This document shows positions 30,188-38,676 of a DNA stretch of 64,000 nucleotides, one piece after another. Each line of letters starts with the position of its first letter. The stretch's first letter is position 1. The stretch comes from Pseudomonas sp. HAR-UPW-AIA-41 (lineage in GTDB: Bacteria; Pseudomonadota; Gammaproteobacteria; Pseudomonadales; Pseudomonadaceae). The notes below the pieces were generated by a model that ran no database searches, was not told the origin of the DNA, and saw only the letters and a list, made by a program, of their open reading frames with translations. The stretch is taken from contig NZ_NSLB01000006.1 in assembly GCF_002304225.1 (NCBI RefSeq), forward strand, positions 186,001-250,000. Reading direction: 5' to 3'. The position numbers and the translations under genes are program-made.

Positions 30188-31180
30188 ATGAGCAATCCGA
30201 GCGTCGCCACCCCCATTACCAACACCATCAAGACCGCCCGCAGCCAGGTGCTGCTCAAGCGCATGGCCAAGGGGCTGATCATGCCGCTGGCCGGCATCGC
30301 CTTCTTCCTGCTGCTCTGGCAACTGGTGGCCATGAACATCAACACCAGCCTGGGTCAGTTCCCTGGCCCGAGCCAGGTCTTCTTCCAGGCCGGACAACTG
30401 CTCGACGCCCACCGGCAGGAGCGCGAAAAGGCCGAACAGTTCATCGCCCGTCAGGAAATCCGCAACGCCGAGCGTCTGGCCAAAAATCCGGATGCGGTGG
30501 TGAAAATCCGCCCCTACACCGGCAAGCCGACTTTCCTCGACCAGATTTTCACCAGCCTCTATACCGTCCTGACCGGCTTTGCCATCGCCACCCTGATCGC
30601 AGTGCCGCTGGGTATTCTCTGCGGCCTGTCACAGAGCATTTACGCTGCCGTGAACCCGATTATCCAGGTGTTCAAGCCGGTCTCTCCGCTGGCCTGGCTG
30701 CCCCTGGTGACCATGGTGGTCAGCGCTGTCTACACCAGCACCGACCCGCTGTTCTCCAAGTCCTACCTGACCTCGGCTGTCACCGTGGCGCTGTGCTGCC
30801 TGTGGCCGACGGTGATCAACACCACAGTGGGCGTAGCCAGCCTGGACAAAGATCTGCTCAACGTCAGCCGGGTACTGCGCCTGTCGCCGCTGGCCCATGT
30901 GCAGAAGATCGTGCTGCCGGCTGCCGTGCCGATGATCTTCACCGGCCTGCGTCTGTCGCTGGCCACCGGCTGGATGGTACTGATCGCCGCGGAAATGCTG
31001 TCGCAGAACCCCGGCATGGGCAAATTCATCTGGGACGAGTTCCAGAATGGCAGCTCCAACTCGCTGGGCCGGATCATGGTGGCGGTCATCACCATCGGCC
31101 TGATCGGTTTCGCCCTAGACCGTCTGATGCTGCAAGCCCAGAAGCTGGTCAGCTGGGACAAGAACGCCGTACTGCGCTAA
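30188..31180 (+). CDS. nrtB: Nitrate ABC transporter permease
   Basis: The 330-residue inner-membrane protein has a first membrane helix at about 35-55 (LIMPLAGIAFFLLLWQLV), a charged periplasmic segment, and then five or more helices of the binding-protein-dependent permease fold. The cytoplasmic EAA-type loop reads AAEMLSQNPGMGKFIWDEF. Position between nrtA and the ATPase makes the NrtB assignment firm; the exact anion is inferred from NasST control. Confidence 0.9.
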   Translation: MSNPSVATPITNTIKTARSQVLLKRMAKGLIMPLAGIAFFLLLWQLVAMNINTSLGQFPGPSQVFFQAGQLLDAHRQEREKAEQFIARQEIRNAERLAKNPDAVVKIRPYTGKPTFLDQIFTSLYTVLTGFAIATLIAVPLGILCGLSQSIYAAVNPIIQVFKPVSPLAWLPLVTMVVSAVYTSTDPLFSKSYLTSAVTVALCCLWPTVINTTVGVASLDKDLLNVSRVLRLSPLAHVQKIVLPAAVPMIFTGLRLSLATGWMVLIAAEMLSQNPGMGKFIWDEFQNGSSNSLGRIMVAVITIGLIGFALDRLMLQAQKLVSWDKNAVLR

Positions 31181-31198
31181 CCGCCAAGGAGAATTCCC

Positions 31199-31993
31199 AT
31201 GAGTAACGCACACCTCGAACTGTCCGGCGTCGGCATCAGCTTCCCTACCGACAAGGGTTTGTTCTGCGCCCTGCAGAACGTCAACCTGAAGATCGATCAG
31301 GGCGAGTTCGTCTCGCTGATCGGCCACTCCGGCTGTGGCAAGTCCACGGTGCTGAACATAGTGGCCGGCCTGTACCAGGCCAGCACCGGCGGCGTCATCC
31401 TCGACGGCCGTGAAGTCAACGAACCCGGCCCCGAACGCGCCGTGGTGTTTCAGAACCACAGTCTGCTGCCCTGGCTGACCTGCTTTGAGAACGTTGAACT
31501 GGCCGTGCGCCAGGTGTTCAAGGGCGGCAAGTCGCGCAAGGAAATGCGCGAGTGGGTCGAGCACAACCTCAATCTGGTGCACATGATGCACGCCAAGGAC
31601 AAACGCCCGGGCGAGATTTCCGGCGGTATGAAGCAGCGCATCGGTATTGCCCGCGCGCTGGCCATGCAGCCAAAGGTGCTGCTGATGGACGAGCCGTTCG
31701 GCGCCCTGGACGCCCTCACCCGCGCCCACCTGCAGGACTCGCTGATGGAAATCCACCGCGACCTGGGCAACACCGTGATCATGATCACCCACGATGTCGA
31801 CGAGGCCGTGCTGCTCTCCGACCGCATCGTGATGATGAGCAACGGCCCGGCCGCGACCGTCGGCGACATCCTCAAGGTTGATCTGGAGCGCCCGCGCGAC
31901 CGTCTGGAACTGGCCAACGATGCTCGCTACCACGCCTGTCGTGCGGCGGTGCTGGAGTTCCTCTACGCCAAGCAGCAGCGCCCGGCGGCCTGA
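31199..31993 (+). CDS. nrtC: Nitrate ABC transporter ATP-binding protein (NrtC/NrtD type)
   Basis: The 264-residue ATPase powers the transporter. Motifs: Walker A GHSGCGKST (about 44-52), Q-loop VFQNHSLLPWL, signature ISGGMKQRIGIARAL, Walker B VLLMDEPFGALD, and H-loop MITHDVDEA. It lacks the C-terminal NrtA-like regulatory domain of cyanobacterial NrtC, so structurally it is more like NrtD. It starts 18 bp after nrtB with AAGGAG upstream. Confidence 0.9.
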   Translation: MSNAHLELSGVGISFPTDKGLFCALQNVNLKIDQGEFVSLIGHSGCGKSTVLNIVAGLYQASTGGVILDGREVNEPGPERAVVFQNHSLLPWLTCFENVELAVRQVFKGGKSRKEMREWVEHNLNLVHMMHAKDKRPGEISGGMKQRIGIARALAMQPKVLLMDEPFGALDALTRAHLQDSLMEIHRDLGNTVIMITHDVDEAVLLSDRIVMMSNGPAATVGDILKVDLERPRDRLELANDARYHACRAAVLEFLYAKQQRPAA

Positions 31994-32126
31994 TGCACAT
32001 CGGCATGGCCTTCACGGGTCATGCCGAGCCCCGGACCTTTTGCCGCAGTCACCAGCGGTCGCCCGGGTTTGTCGTTGCAGGTGAACGCCCGTACACTGCT
32101 GGCCCTTTTTTCACCTGAGTTTGATC

Positions 32127-32849
32127 ATGCTGTTCACTCTGCGTATGGGGCTGATGGGCCTGCACTTTGTCGTCGCCGGCATCCTCGGTCTGCTGCTGGG
32201 CATCTGCCGCCCGTTCAACCCCGACAACAGCCGCCTGTGCGCGCGCCTCTACTCGATGCCGGCCCTGCGCATCCTGCGCCTCAATCTGCAGCGCGACGCC
32301 AAAGGCCTGCTGGAGCACCAGCGCAGCTGCGTGATCATTGCCAACCACCAGTCCAACTACGACCTCTATGTACTGGGCCGCGTGGTGCCGGAACGCACCG
32401 TGAGCATCGGCAAGAAGAGCCTCAAGTGGGTGCCCTTTTTCGGCCAACTTTACTGGCTGGCCGGCAACGTACTGATCGACCGTGGCAATGCCCAGCAGGC
32501 CAAACAGGCCATGCTCACCACCACCGAAACCCTGCAGCATCAGGACACCTCGATCTGGGTTTTCCCGGAAGGCACGCGCAACAAGGGCCAGGGCCTGCTG
32601 CCGTTCAAGAAAGGGGCGTTCCAGATGGCCATCGCCGCGGGCGTACCGATCATCCCGGTGTGTGTCAGCAGCTACGTCAAGAACATGCACCTCAACCGCT
32701 GGAACGGCGGTTCGATCAAGATCCGCTCGCTGCCGGCGATCCCCACCGCCGGCATGACCCTGGATGACATTCCCGAGCTGATGCAGCGCTGCTGGGATCT
32801 GATGCAGCAGACCATCGCCCAGCTGGATGCGGAAGTGGCCCGCGCCTAA
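32127..32849 (+). CDS. plsC: 1-acyl-sn-glycerol-3-phosphate acyltransferase
   Basis: PlsC makes phosphatidic acid from lysophosphatidic acid at the inner membrane. The 240-residue protein has one or two N-terminal membrane helices, the catalytic H-x4-D box in NHQSNYDLYVLG, and the acceptor box FPEGTRNKGQGLLPFKKGAF. I prefer the ATG at 32127 (MLFTLRMGLMG) to a TTG two codons upstream. A weak 7-bp hairpin (32001-32026) separates it from the nrt operon. Confidence 0.92.
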   Translation: MLFTLRMGLMGLHFVVAGILGLLLGICRPFNPDNSRLCARLYSMPALRILRLNLQRDAKGLLEHQRSCVIIANHQSNYDLYVLGRVVPERTVSIGKKSLKWVPFFGQLYWLAGNVLIDRGNAQQAKQAMLTTTETLQHQDTSIWVFPEGTRNKGQGLLPFKKGAFQMAIAAGVPIIPVCVSSYVKNMHLNRWNGGSIKIRSLPAIPTAGMTLDDIPELMQRCWDLMQQTIAQLDAEVARA

Positions 32850-32894
32850 GCGGCCGAGTTGAAAAATCCCAGGCAGCGCGCGAAGCTGCCTGGT

Positions 32895-33761
32895 ATGAAA
32901 ACTCTCTGCCTGTTGCTGCTGGCTGTCGCCTTGCCCTCCTGGGCAGACCCGCTGCTGCTCTATCCCCGCCACTCGCGCGACAGCGACCCTGAAGCCTACG
33001 TCGCCGAACTGCTGCAACTGGCAGTCGACCACGCCCCCCAGCACTATCAACTGCAGCCCACCAGCGAACCGATGGCGCAGTCCCGCGCCCAGCAGATGCT
33101 TGAGCAGCACAGCCCGCACCTGCAGGTGATGTGGGCCATGACCACACGTGAGCGTGAGCAGCGCCTGCTGCCGATCCGCATCCCAATCTACAAAGGACTG
33201 ATCGGCTGGCGTATCAACCTGCAGCGTCCGCAGGATGCCCAGCGACTGAGCCAGGTCGATGAACTGGCTGACCTCCAGTCACTGCGCTTCGGCCAGCGTC
33301 ACGACTGGCCCGACACCCCCTTGCTACGCGCCAATGGTCTGCGAGTTGTGACCAGCCCAAGTTACCCCGGGCTGTTTGCCATGCTGCATGCCGGACGTTT
33401 CGATGCCTTTCCCCGCGAGGTCGTGACCGTCTGGCAGGAGCAGGCTCAGGCCGCGCGCGACGGGCTGGAGCTCAGCGTCGATGAACACATCGTGCTGCAT
33501 TACCCTACGGCCTTTTATTTCTTCACCTCGCGCCAGGACACGCAACTGGCCGAACATCTGCGCCTGGGCCTTGAGGCGGCCATCGCTGACGGCAGTTTCG
33601 AGCGTCTGTTCCAGCACCACCACGGCGCCACCCTGCGCCGCGCCCGCCTCGAACAGCGGCGGGTGATCGAACTGAAAAACCCCGAGCTGCCCGCCGAAAC
33701 ACCCTTCGAGCGACAGCAACTCTGGTACCGCCCCGAGGCGACCAGCAACGACAAGGAGTAA
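32895..33761 (+). CDS. Periplasmic solute-binding-like protein, function unknown
   Basis: The 288-residue precursor has a signal peptide MKTLCLLLLAVALPSWA, then a domain resembling family 3 periplasmic binding proteins (YKGLIGWRINLQRPQD; SYPGLFAMLHAGRFDAFPRE; YPTAFYFFTSRQDTQL). Many Pseudomonas carry such orphan binding-like proteins near signalling or transport genes without a permease. It is 3 bp upstream of the CorA-type gene, whose ribosome site lies in its last codons, so the two are likely co-expressed. Confidence 0.7.
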   Translation: MKTLCLLLLAVALPSWADPLLLYPRHSRDSDPEAYVAELLQLAVDHAPQHYQLQPTSEPMAQSRAQQMLEQHSPHLQVMWAMTTREREQRLLPIRIPIYKGLIGWRINLQRPQDAQRLSQVDELADLQSLRFGQRHDWPDTPLLRANGLRVVTSPSYPGLFAMLHAGRFDAFPREVVTVWQEQAQAARDGLELSVDEHIVLHYPTAFYFFTSRQDTQLAEHLRLGLEAAIADGSFERLFQHHHGATLRRARLEQRRVIELKNPELPAETPFERQQLWYRPEATSNDKE

Positions 33762-33764
33762 GCC

Positions 33765-34736
33765 GTGCAGCATGTGGTAGCCGCCGCCGTGTACAGCGCC
33801 GGGCACAAGATCCGCGACATCACCCTCGACGAGGGACGGGACTGGGCCAGCAAGCCTGGACACTTCGCCTGGATCGGCCTCCATGACCCCGGAGCCGAGG
33901 AGTTGCGCCTGCTGCAACAGCAGTTTGACCTTCACGAGCTGGCGCTGGAAGACGCTCTGGCCCAGCACACCCGCCCCAAGCTGGAAATCTTCGGCGACGC
34001 ACTGTTCATGGTGCTGTATTCGCCACTACGCATAGACGACCAGCTGCGCTTCATCGAAACCCAGCTGTTTGCCGGCAAGGGCTATGTGATCAGTGCGCGT
34101 TATGGCAATTCGGCGCCCTACTCGACCGTGCGCCAGCGTTGTGAAGCACGCCCCCTGCTGCTGGAGCATGGCGAAGATTTCGTGCTCTACGCCCTGCTCA
34201 GCTTTGTGATCGAGAACTACCGCCCTCTGCTGGAGGAGACACACAGTGAACTCGAAGAGCTGGAGCAGGCTGTGCTGCAGCAACCGCTGGAGCAAACCCA
34301 GATCGAGCAGATTCACGGTCTTCGCCGCGACCTGCTCCGCCTCAAGCGTTACGTCGGCCCGCTGGTGGAAATCTGCCAGGAACTGCAACAGCTGGACTTC
34401 CCGTTCATCGACAAGCACATGCGCCCGTACTTTCGCGATGTGGCCATTCACGTCAACCGCCTGCTGGAAGACCTGACCAACCAGCGAGAAATGGCCGATC
34501 ACGCCATTGAACTGGGCCTGCTGCTGGAAGCCTCCCGGCAGAGCGTGGTACAGCGCAAGTTCGCTGCCTGGGCGGCGATTCTCGCGTTTCCTACGGCCGT
34601 TGCCGGGCTTTACGGCATGAACTTCGACTTCATGCCAGAGCTGCGCTGGCACTACGGTTACTTCGCGGTCCTTGGGGTTATCGGCAGTGGCTGTCTGGCA
34701 CTGTTTGCCAACTTCAAGCGACTGAAATGGCTGTAG
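33765..34736 (+). CDS. CorA family divalent cation transporter
   Basis: CorA proteins are pentameric inner-membrane channels for Mg2+, Co2+ or (ZntB) Zn2+. The 323-residue protein has the cytoplasmic alpha/beta domain, a long helix rich in E, L and Q, and two C-terminal membrane helices. The pore motif GMN is present in GLYGMNFDFMPEL, at the end of the first helix. Translation starts at GTG, with AAGGAG overlapping the end of the upstream gene. Confidence 0.88.
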   Translation: MQHVVAAAVYSAGHKIRDITLDEGRDWASKPGHFAWIGLHDPGAEELRLLQQQFDLHELALEDALAQHTRPKLEIFGDALFMVLYSPLRIDDQLRFIETQLFAGKGYVISARYGNSAPYSTVRQRCEARPLLLEHGEDFVLYALLSFVIENYRPLLEETHSELEELEQAVLQQPLEQTQIEQIHGLRRDLLRLKRYVGPLVEICQELQQLDFPFIDKHMRPYFRDVAIHVNRLLEDLTNQREMADHAIELGLLLEASRQSVVQRKFAAWAAILAFPTAVAGLYGMNFDFMPELRWHYGYFAVLGVIGSGCLALFANFKRLKWL

Positions 34737-34739
34737 AAC

Positions 34740-34979
34740 TCAGAAGAGTTCGATATCCGCACCGCCGTCATCACGATTGCGCTCATTCGCTTCTGTAAGC
34801 ACCAGCTCCTTGAGTTGCGCAAGGCAGCTGTCACTCAGTGCAGCAATGTCCAACCCACGAAAGCGCCGACTCTGAAACTGGGCGGTAATGAAGCAGTTAT
34901 AGTGGGCCAGACCTTGTCCGGGGATGCTGGTGACCTCGGAATGGCCCACCAGATTCAAATCGCAGTACATACAGCGCAT
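34740..34979 (-). CDS. 79-residue Cys/His protein under GEMM riboswitch control
   Basis: I do not recognise this family. The protein opens with MRCMYCDLNLVGHSEV and continues GLAHYNCF, giving a C-x2-C...H...H-x2-C pattern consistent with a small zinc-binding knuckle. The C-terminal half is charged and probably helical (LKELVLTEANERNRDDGG). The start has UAGG five bases upstream. It is convergent with the CorA-type gene. A cyclic-di-GMP-class riboswitch precedes it, so it may act in surface attachment, motility or signalling. Confidence 0.7.
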   Translation of the reverse strand: MRCMYCDLNLVGHSEVTSIPGQGLAHYNCFITAQFQSRRFRGLDIAALSDSCLAQLKELVLTEANERNRDDGGADIELF

Positions 34980-35059
34980 GACAACCTACAAAAATCCAGT
35001 CAATAGGTGTCATGGGCGAATGCCCAGTGAGATGCCATTCCCAGCGGAGGGGAATGGCC

Positions 35060-35140
35060 TGCAACCCCGCTATCCTGAGCTTGCGCTGTTAGACCGGAGG
35101 CTTTGCGTCACTGCCTTTCGACAGTTTTGCCCATGACAAC
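35060..35140 (-). ncRNA. GEMM (cyclic-di-GMP-I) riboswitch aptamer
   Basis: The minus strand contains GGGCAAAACTGTCGAAAGG, then GTGACGCAAAGCCTCCGG, and the 3' part AGGATAGCGGGGTTGC. These match in order the core of the V. cholerae Vc2 aptamer: the GGGCAAA segment, GAAA tetraloop, ACGCAAAGCCTCCGG, and the tetraloop receptor ending TAGCGGGGTT. The middle G of GGG, whose change to A switches specificity to cGAMP in this class, is kept, favouring c-di-GMP. Downstream are hairpins at 35034-35058 and 35013-35026, and then the start of the 79-residue gene. Confidence 0.85.
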
Positions 35141-35173
35141 AAAACGGGCGTGGATTCTAAGGTCCACGCCCGT
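35141..35173 (-). terminator. Intrinsic terminator of the glutamine amidotransferase gene
   Basis: On the minus strand an 11-bp perfect stem ACGGGCGTGGA/TCCACGCCCGT (35173-35163 and 35154-35144) is followed by TTTTGTT. It overlaps the riboswitch promoter. Confidence 0.8.
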
Positions 35174-35181
35174 GATGTCAA
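35154..35181 (-). promoter_or_regulatory. Promoter of the riboswitch transcript, embedded in a terminator
   Basis: A perfect -35 TTGACA (35181-35176) and -10 TAGAAT (35159-35154) are 16 bp apart on the minus strand. Transcription would start near 35147, just upstream of the aptamer. The spacer and -10 lie in the terminator stem and loop of the upstream gene. Confidence 0.7.
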
Positions 35182-35207
35182 ACCGACATGACGACTGGCG
35201 AGTCAGG

Positions 35208-35927
35208 TCAGGCAGCCTTGCCCTGAGCCACGAAGCGCATCATCCACTCTGCCACTGCACTACCCTGCTGCTCCTTGGCCAGGCTCTCAACAGCACGCTC
35301 ATAGAGGGCTGGCTCATAGCTCTCACGGCGCAGGTTGAGCAGGTCACGGGTGTAGTCGTGAATAAACTCAGGATGACCCTGGAAGCACAGCACCTGATCG
35401 CCGATGTGGTAAGCCGCGTTCGGGCAGAACTCACTGGTGGCAATCAGCGTGGCATTCTCCGGCAGGCGGGTGACCTGATCCTGATGGTAGATCAGCATGT
35501 CCAGCGTCTCGCCGGCAGGCTCCATCCAGCTGGGTTTGCTGGTGATCTGGTAACGGTGTACGCCAATGCCCCAGCCCTGTTCAGCGCGCTCGGTGTAACC
35601 ACCGAGGATCAGCGCCAGCAGCTGGTGACCAAAACACACCCCCAGCAGCTTCTCGCCACGCTCATAGAGCCCCCTGACGTAGTCACGCAGGGTCAGAATC
35701 CAGGGGTCGGAACCAAAGGAGTCGGCCTTACTACCCGTAATCAGGTATGCATCGTAGCGTCGGTCCTCGGGAGGGTACTCTCCGTTGACGACGTTGTAGA
35801 CCTCGAAGTCCGCCTCGATCGGCTGTTTACTGAACAGCTGCTGGAACATGTGACCATAGCCTTTGTACTGGTCAGCCAGCTGGGGGCGAAGGTGATCGGT
35901 CTCTAGGATGCAAATGCGCTGTGGCAT
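35208..35927 (-). CDS. Class I glutamine amidotransferase-like protein
   Basis: The 239-residue cytosolic protein has the class I amidotransferase fold, with nucleophile Cys in LLGVCFGHQLLALI and the His/Glu pair in CFQGHPEFIHDY. It resembles the stand-alone GMP-synthase-like amidotransferases, some of which act as gamma-glutamyl hydrolases, and has no synthetase domain. Substrate unknown. It is monocistronic, with a terminator that contains the next gene's promoter. Confidence 0.8.
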   Translation of the reverse strand: MPQRICILETDHLRPQLADQYKGYGHMFQQLFSKQPIEADFEVYNVVNGEYPPEDRRYDAYLITGSKADSFGSDPWILTLRDYVRGLYERGEKLLGVCFGHQLLALILGGYTERAEQGWGIGVHRYQITSKPSWMEPAGETLDMLIYHQDQVTRLPENATLIATSEFCPNAAYHIGDQVLCFQGHPEFIHDYTRDLLNLRRESYEPALYERAVESLAKEQQGSAVAEWMMRFVAQGKAA

Positions 35928-36295
35928 ACGGGGTTGGCCCTCCTCTCAGGCAGCCAAGGGTGTTTTAGATATTTAACGCACCATCATGTTTTGTTGAACA
36001 CTAACGGCGCGCATTATTCACCCATTTGACTTCTGAGAAAAGATGCTTTTCGCACATTTTTTCATACCGTTTATCGCTCAAAAAAATGCACAGCAATTTC
36101 ACGGCAAACCCGCATGGCGCAAGGCCCCGCCACTGGGCGCTCAGGGCTGTGAAACTGACACCGAAACACCCCTCTTGAAGCTCCTTGCCCAAGTGTTTTT
36201 CTCGGCAGGAAAAATCGACTCAGCACCGTCCGCGCCATCTCAGTGCTACAAGCCGAGATACATAGCCGAGCAAAAGATTTAACAGCCCCATAAAA
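35928..36295. other. Gene-free AT-richer intergenic region
   Basis: No convincing gene is seen in about 370 bases between the amidotransferase start and the acyl-CoA dehydrogenase terminator. A 63-codon minus-strand frame here has no ribosome site or family resemblance. The part next to 35927 must hold the amidotransferase promoter, but I see no strong match. Confidence 0.5.
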
Positions 36296-36319
36296 AAGGC
36301 CCGCTCTCAGGCGGGCCTT
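36296..36319 (-). terminator. Terminator of the acyl-CoA dehydrogenase gene
   Basis: A 9-bp stem AAGGCCCGC/GCGGGCCTT with a 6-nt loop is followed on the minus strand by a T-run. Confidence 0.85.
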
Positions 36320-36337
36320 ATGCGGTAACTTCGCTGC

Positions 36338-37567
36338 TCAGCGCGAAGCTTTCATCATGTCACGCGGAACGTACTTGCCAACCTCATACTTGCCGATGGC
36401 CATGCGGTGCACTTCGTCCGGGCCGTCGGCCAGACGCAGGGTGCGCTGCATGGCATACCAGTAGGCCAGCGGGAAGTCGTTGGAAACACCGGCGCCGCCA
36501 TGGATCTGGATGGCGCGGTCGATCACCCTGAGTGCCACATTCGGTGCCACCACCTTGATCTGGGCAATCTCGCTGGCAGCCACCTTGTTGCCCACGGTGT
36601 CCATCATGTAGGCCGCGTTCAGCGTCAGCAGGCGCGCCATGTTGATCTCCATGCGCGAATCGGCGATGTGATCAAGGTTGCCGCCCAAGCGCGCCAGCGG
36701 CTTGCCGAAGGCTGTACGGGTCACGGCGCGCTGGCACATCAGCTTGAGGGCGCGCTCGGCCATGCCGATGGAGCGCATGCAGTGGTGAATACGACCTGGG
36801 CCAAGGCGACCCTGGGCGATCTCGAAGCCACGGCCTTCGCCGAGCAGCACGTTCTCATAGGGAACGCGAACGTTCTCGAACACCACTTCGGCGTGACCAT
36901 GCGGGGCATCGTCGTAGCCGAACACCGGCAGCGGGCGAACGATCTTCACGCCCGGGGTATCAGTCGGTACCAGAATCATCGAGTGTTGCTGGTGACGCGG
37001 CGCATCAGGATTGGTCAGGCCCATGAAGATCATGATCTTGCAGCGCGGATCGCAAGCGCCGGAGGTCCACCACTTGCGGCCGTTGATCACCCACTCGTCA
37101 CCCTCGCGCACGGCACGGGCTTCCATGTTGGTGGCATCGCTGGAAGCCACGCCCGGCTCGGTCATGGCGAAGGCCGAACGGATCTCGCCGTTGAGCAGCG
37201 GCACCAACCACTGCTGCTTCTGCGCCTCGTTGGCGTAGCGCACCAGCACTTCCATGTTGCCGGTATCCGGCGCGGAACAGTTGAACGGCTCGGCACCGAT
37301 CAGCGAGCTGCCCATGATCTCAGCCAGCGGCGCGTATTCGGTGTTGGTCAGGCCGGCCCCCAGCTCCGATTCCGGCAGGAACAGGTTCCACAGCCCCTGA
37401 GCCTTGGCCTTGGCCTTGAGCTCCTCCATGATCGCGGTCGGCTGCCAGCGGTCACCTTCGTTGACCTGCTGCTCGAAAATCGCTTCGGCGGGATAAACAT
37501 GCTCTTCCATGAACGCCATAACGCGTTCACGCAGAGCCTGGACTTTGGGGGAGTAGGCGAAATCCAT
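36338..37567 (-). CDS. Acyl-CoA dehydrogenase
   Basis: This 409-residue FAD enzyme performs the first oxidation of beta-oxidation. Features are the FAD/substrate segment [31 protein letters not shown], and the C-terminal block [19 protein letters not shown]. It resembles the ACAD10/11-like bacterial group rather than short-chain enzymes. It is divergent from a LysR regulator with a palindrome between them, suggesting that the regulator controls it. Chain length is not predictable. Confidence 0.9.
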   Translation of the reverse strand: MDFAYSPKVQALRERVMAFMEEHVYPAEAIFEQQVNEGDRWQPTAIMEELKAKAKAQGLWNLFLPESELGAGLTNTEYAPLAEIMGSSLIGAEPFNCSAPDTGNMEVLVRYANEAQKQQWLVPLLNGEIRSAFAMTEPGVASSDATNMEARAVREGDEWVINGRKWWTSGACDPRCKIMIFMGLTNPDAPRHQQHSMILVPTDTPGVKIVRPLPVFGYDDAPHGHAEVVFENVRVPYENVLLGEGRGFEIAQGRLGPGRIHHCMRSIGMAERALKLMCQRAVTRTAFGKPLARLGGNLDHIADSRMEINMARLLTLNAAYMMDTVGNKVAASEIAQIKVVAPNVALRVIDRAIQIHGGAGVSNDFPLAYWYAMQRTLRLADGPDEVHRMAIGKYEVGKYVPRDMMKASR

Positions 37568-37654
37568 GGGAGCTACCTTCTGACGGGCTTGGTTGTATCG
37601 GATGAGAAGATGCTAGATCAGCCGACCTGATTTATCTAAGCTATTTTCCTCGTG

Positions 37655-37668
37655 TATGAACATTCATA
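37655..37668. promoter_or_regulatory. Candidate LysR operator
   Basis: The perfect 14-bp palindrome TATGAACATTCATA lies between the divergent acyl-CoA dehydrogenase and LysR genes, 60 bp before the regulator start. A second imperfect repeat GATGGG...CCCATC follows at about 37687-37707. Confidence 0.45.
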
Positions 37669-37727
37669 AGCCATATATGATCCCGTGATGGGTATGATCA
37701 GCCCATCACCTGTCAGGAGCGGTACAG

Positions 37728-38669
37728 ATGAATCTCACCAAGGTCGACCTCAACCTGTTCATCGTCTTTGACGCCATCTATACCGAAGCCAACCTGACCC
37801 GTGCCGGGCAGATCGTCGGCATCACCCAGCCGGCGGTGTCCAACGCCCTGGCCCGGCTGCGTGAAACCTTCAATGATCCGCTGTTCGTGCGCACCGCCCA
37901 GGGCATGGTGCCGACCCCGATGGCGCAGAACATCATCGGCCCGGTACGCAGTGCCCTGCAGTTGTTGCGTGTGTCGGTTCAGGAAAGCCGCAGCTTCAAT
38001 CCGCAGCAGGCCAACAAGACCTACCGCATCAGCATGACCGACCTTTCCGAGCAGATTCTTCTGCCGCCGCTGTTCCAGCGCCTGCGCCGGCTGGCACCGA
38101 ACATCTTCATCGAAAGCTTCCTGGCCAAGCGCCGTGAAACCACCAAGGAGCTGGCCGCCGGCCGCCTGGACTTTGCCGTGGATGCTCCTCTCAACACCGA
38201 CCCGCAGGTGCGTCACGTCAAGCTCATGGAGGATCGTTACGTGTGCGCCGTGCGTCAGGGGCACCCGCTGGCCAAGGACAAGCTGAACCTGGACGAATAC
38301 CTGTCGCTGACCCACATCCACATCTCCAGCCGCCGCAGTGGCCTTGGGCATGTCGACCTGGCGCTGGGCAAGATGGGGATTCAGCGCAAGATCGCCTTGC
38401 GCTCGCAGCATTACCTGATGGCCTCCAGCGTCATGCGCGATACCGACATGGCCATCACCGTGCCGGAGCGTTTTGCCCGCCGCCACAACCTGCACTTCAT
38501 GGCGCTGCCGGTGAAGGATGTGCCGCCGCTGGAAACCCATCTGTACTGGCACGAAAGCACCGACCAGGACCCGGCCAATCGCTGGATGCGCGAGCAGATG
38601 ATCGAACTGGCCCAGCAGATCATCGCCCAGGAGCGCGCAGAACAGGAACGAGACGCACAGGGCGTCTGA
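37728..38669 (+). CDS. LysR family transcriptional regulator
   Basis: The 313-residue protein has an N-terminal winged helix-turn-helix (MNLTKVDLNLFIVFDAIYTE; LTRAGQIVGITQPAVSNALA) and a C-terminal effector domain starting near residue 90 (YRISMTDLSEQILLP). The opening resembles the NodD/LeuO-like subgroup. It is well placed to regulate the divergent acyl-CoA dehydrogenase; the inducer is unknown. Confidence 0.9.
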   Translation: MNLTKVDLNLFIVFDAIYTEANLTRAGQIVGITQPAVSNALARLRETFNDPLFVRTAQGMVPTPMAQNIIGPVRSALQLLRVSVQESRSFNPQQANKTYRISMTDLSEQILLPPLFQRLRRLAPNIFIESFLAKRRETTKELAAGRLDFAVDAPLNTDPQVRHVKLMEDRYVCAVRQGHPLAKDKLNLDEYLSLTHIHISSRRSGLGHVDLALGKMGIQRKIALRSQHYLMASSVMRDTDMAITVPERFARRHNLHFMALPVKDVPPLETHLYWHESTDQDPANRWMREQMIELAQQIIAQERAEQERDAQGV

Positions 38670-38676
38670 GGCGCCC

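Noticed and set aside
36001-36192. 63-codon minus-strand frame in the 35.9-36.3 kb gap
   Set aside because: It has no ribosome site, no recognisable motif and no neighbour context.
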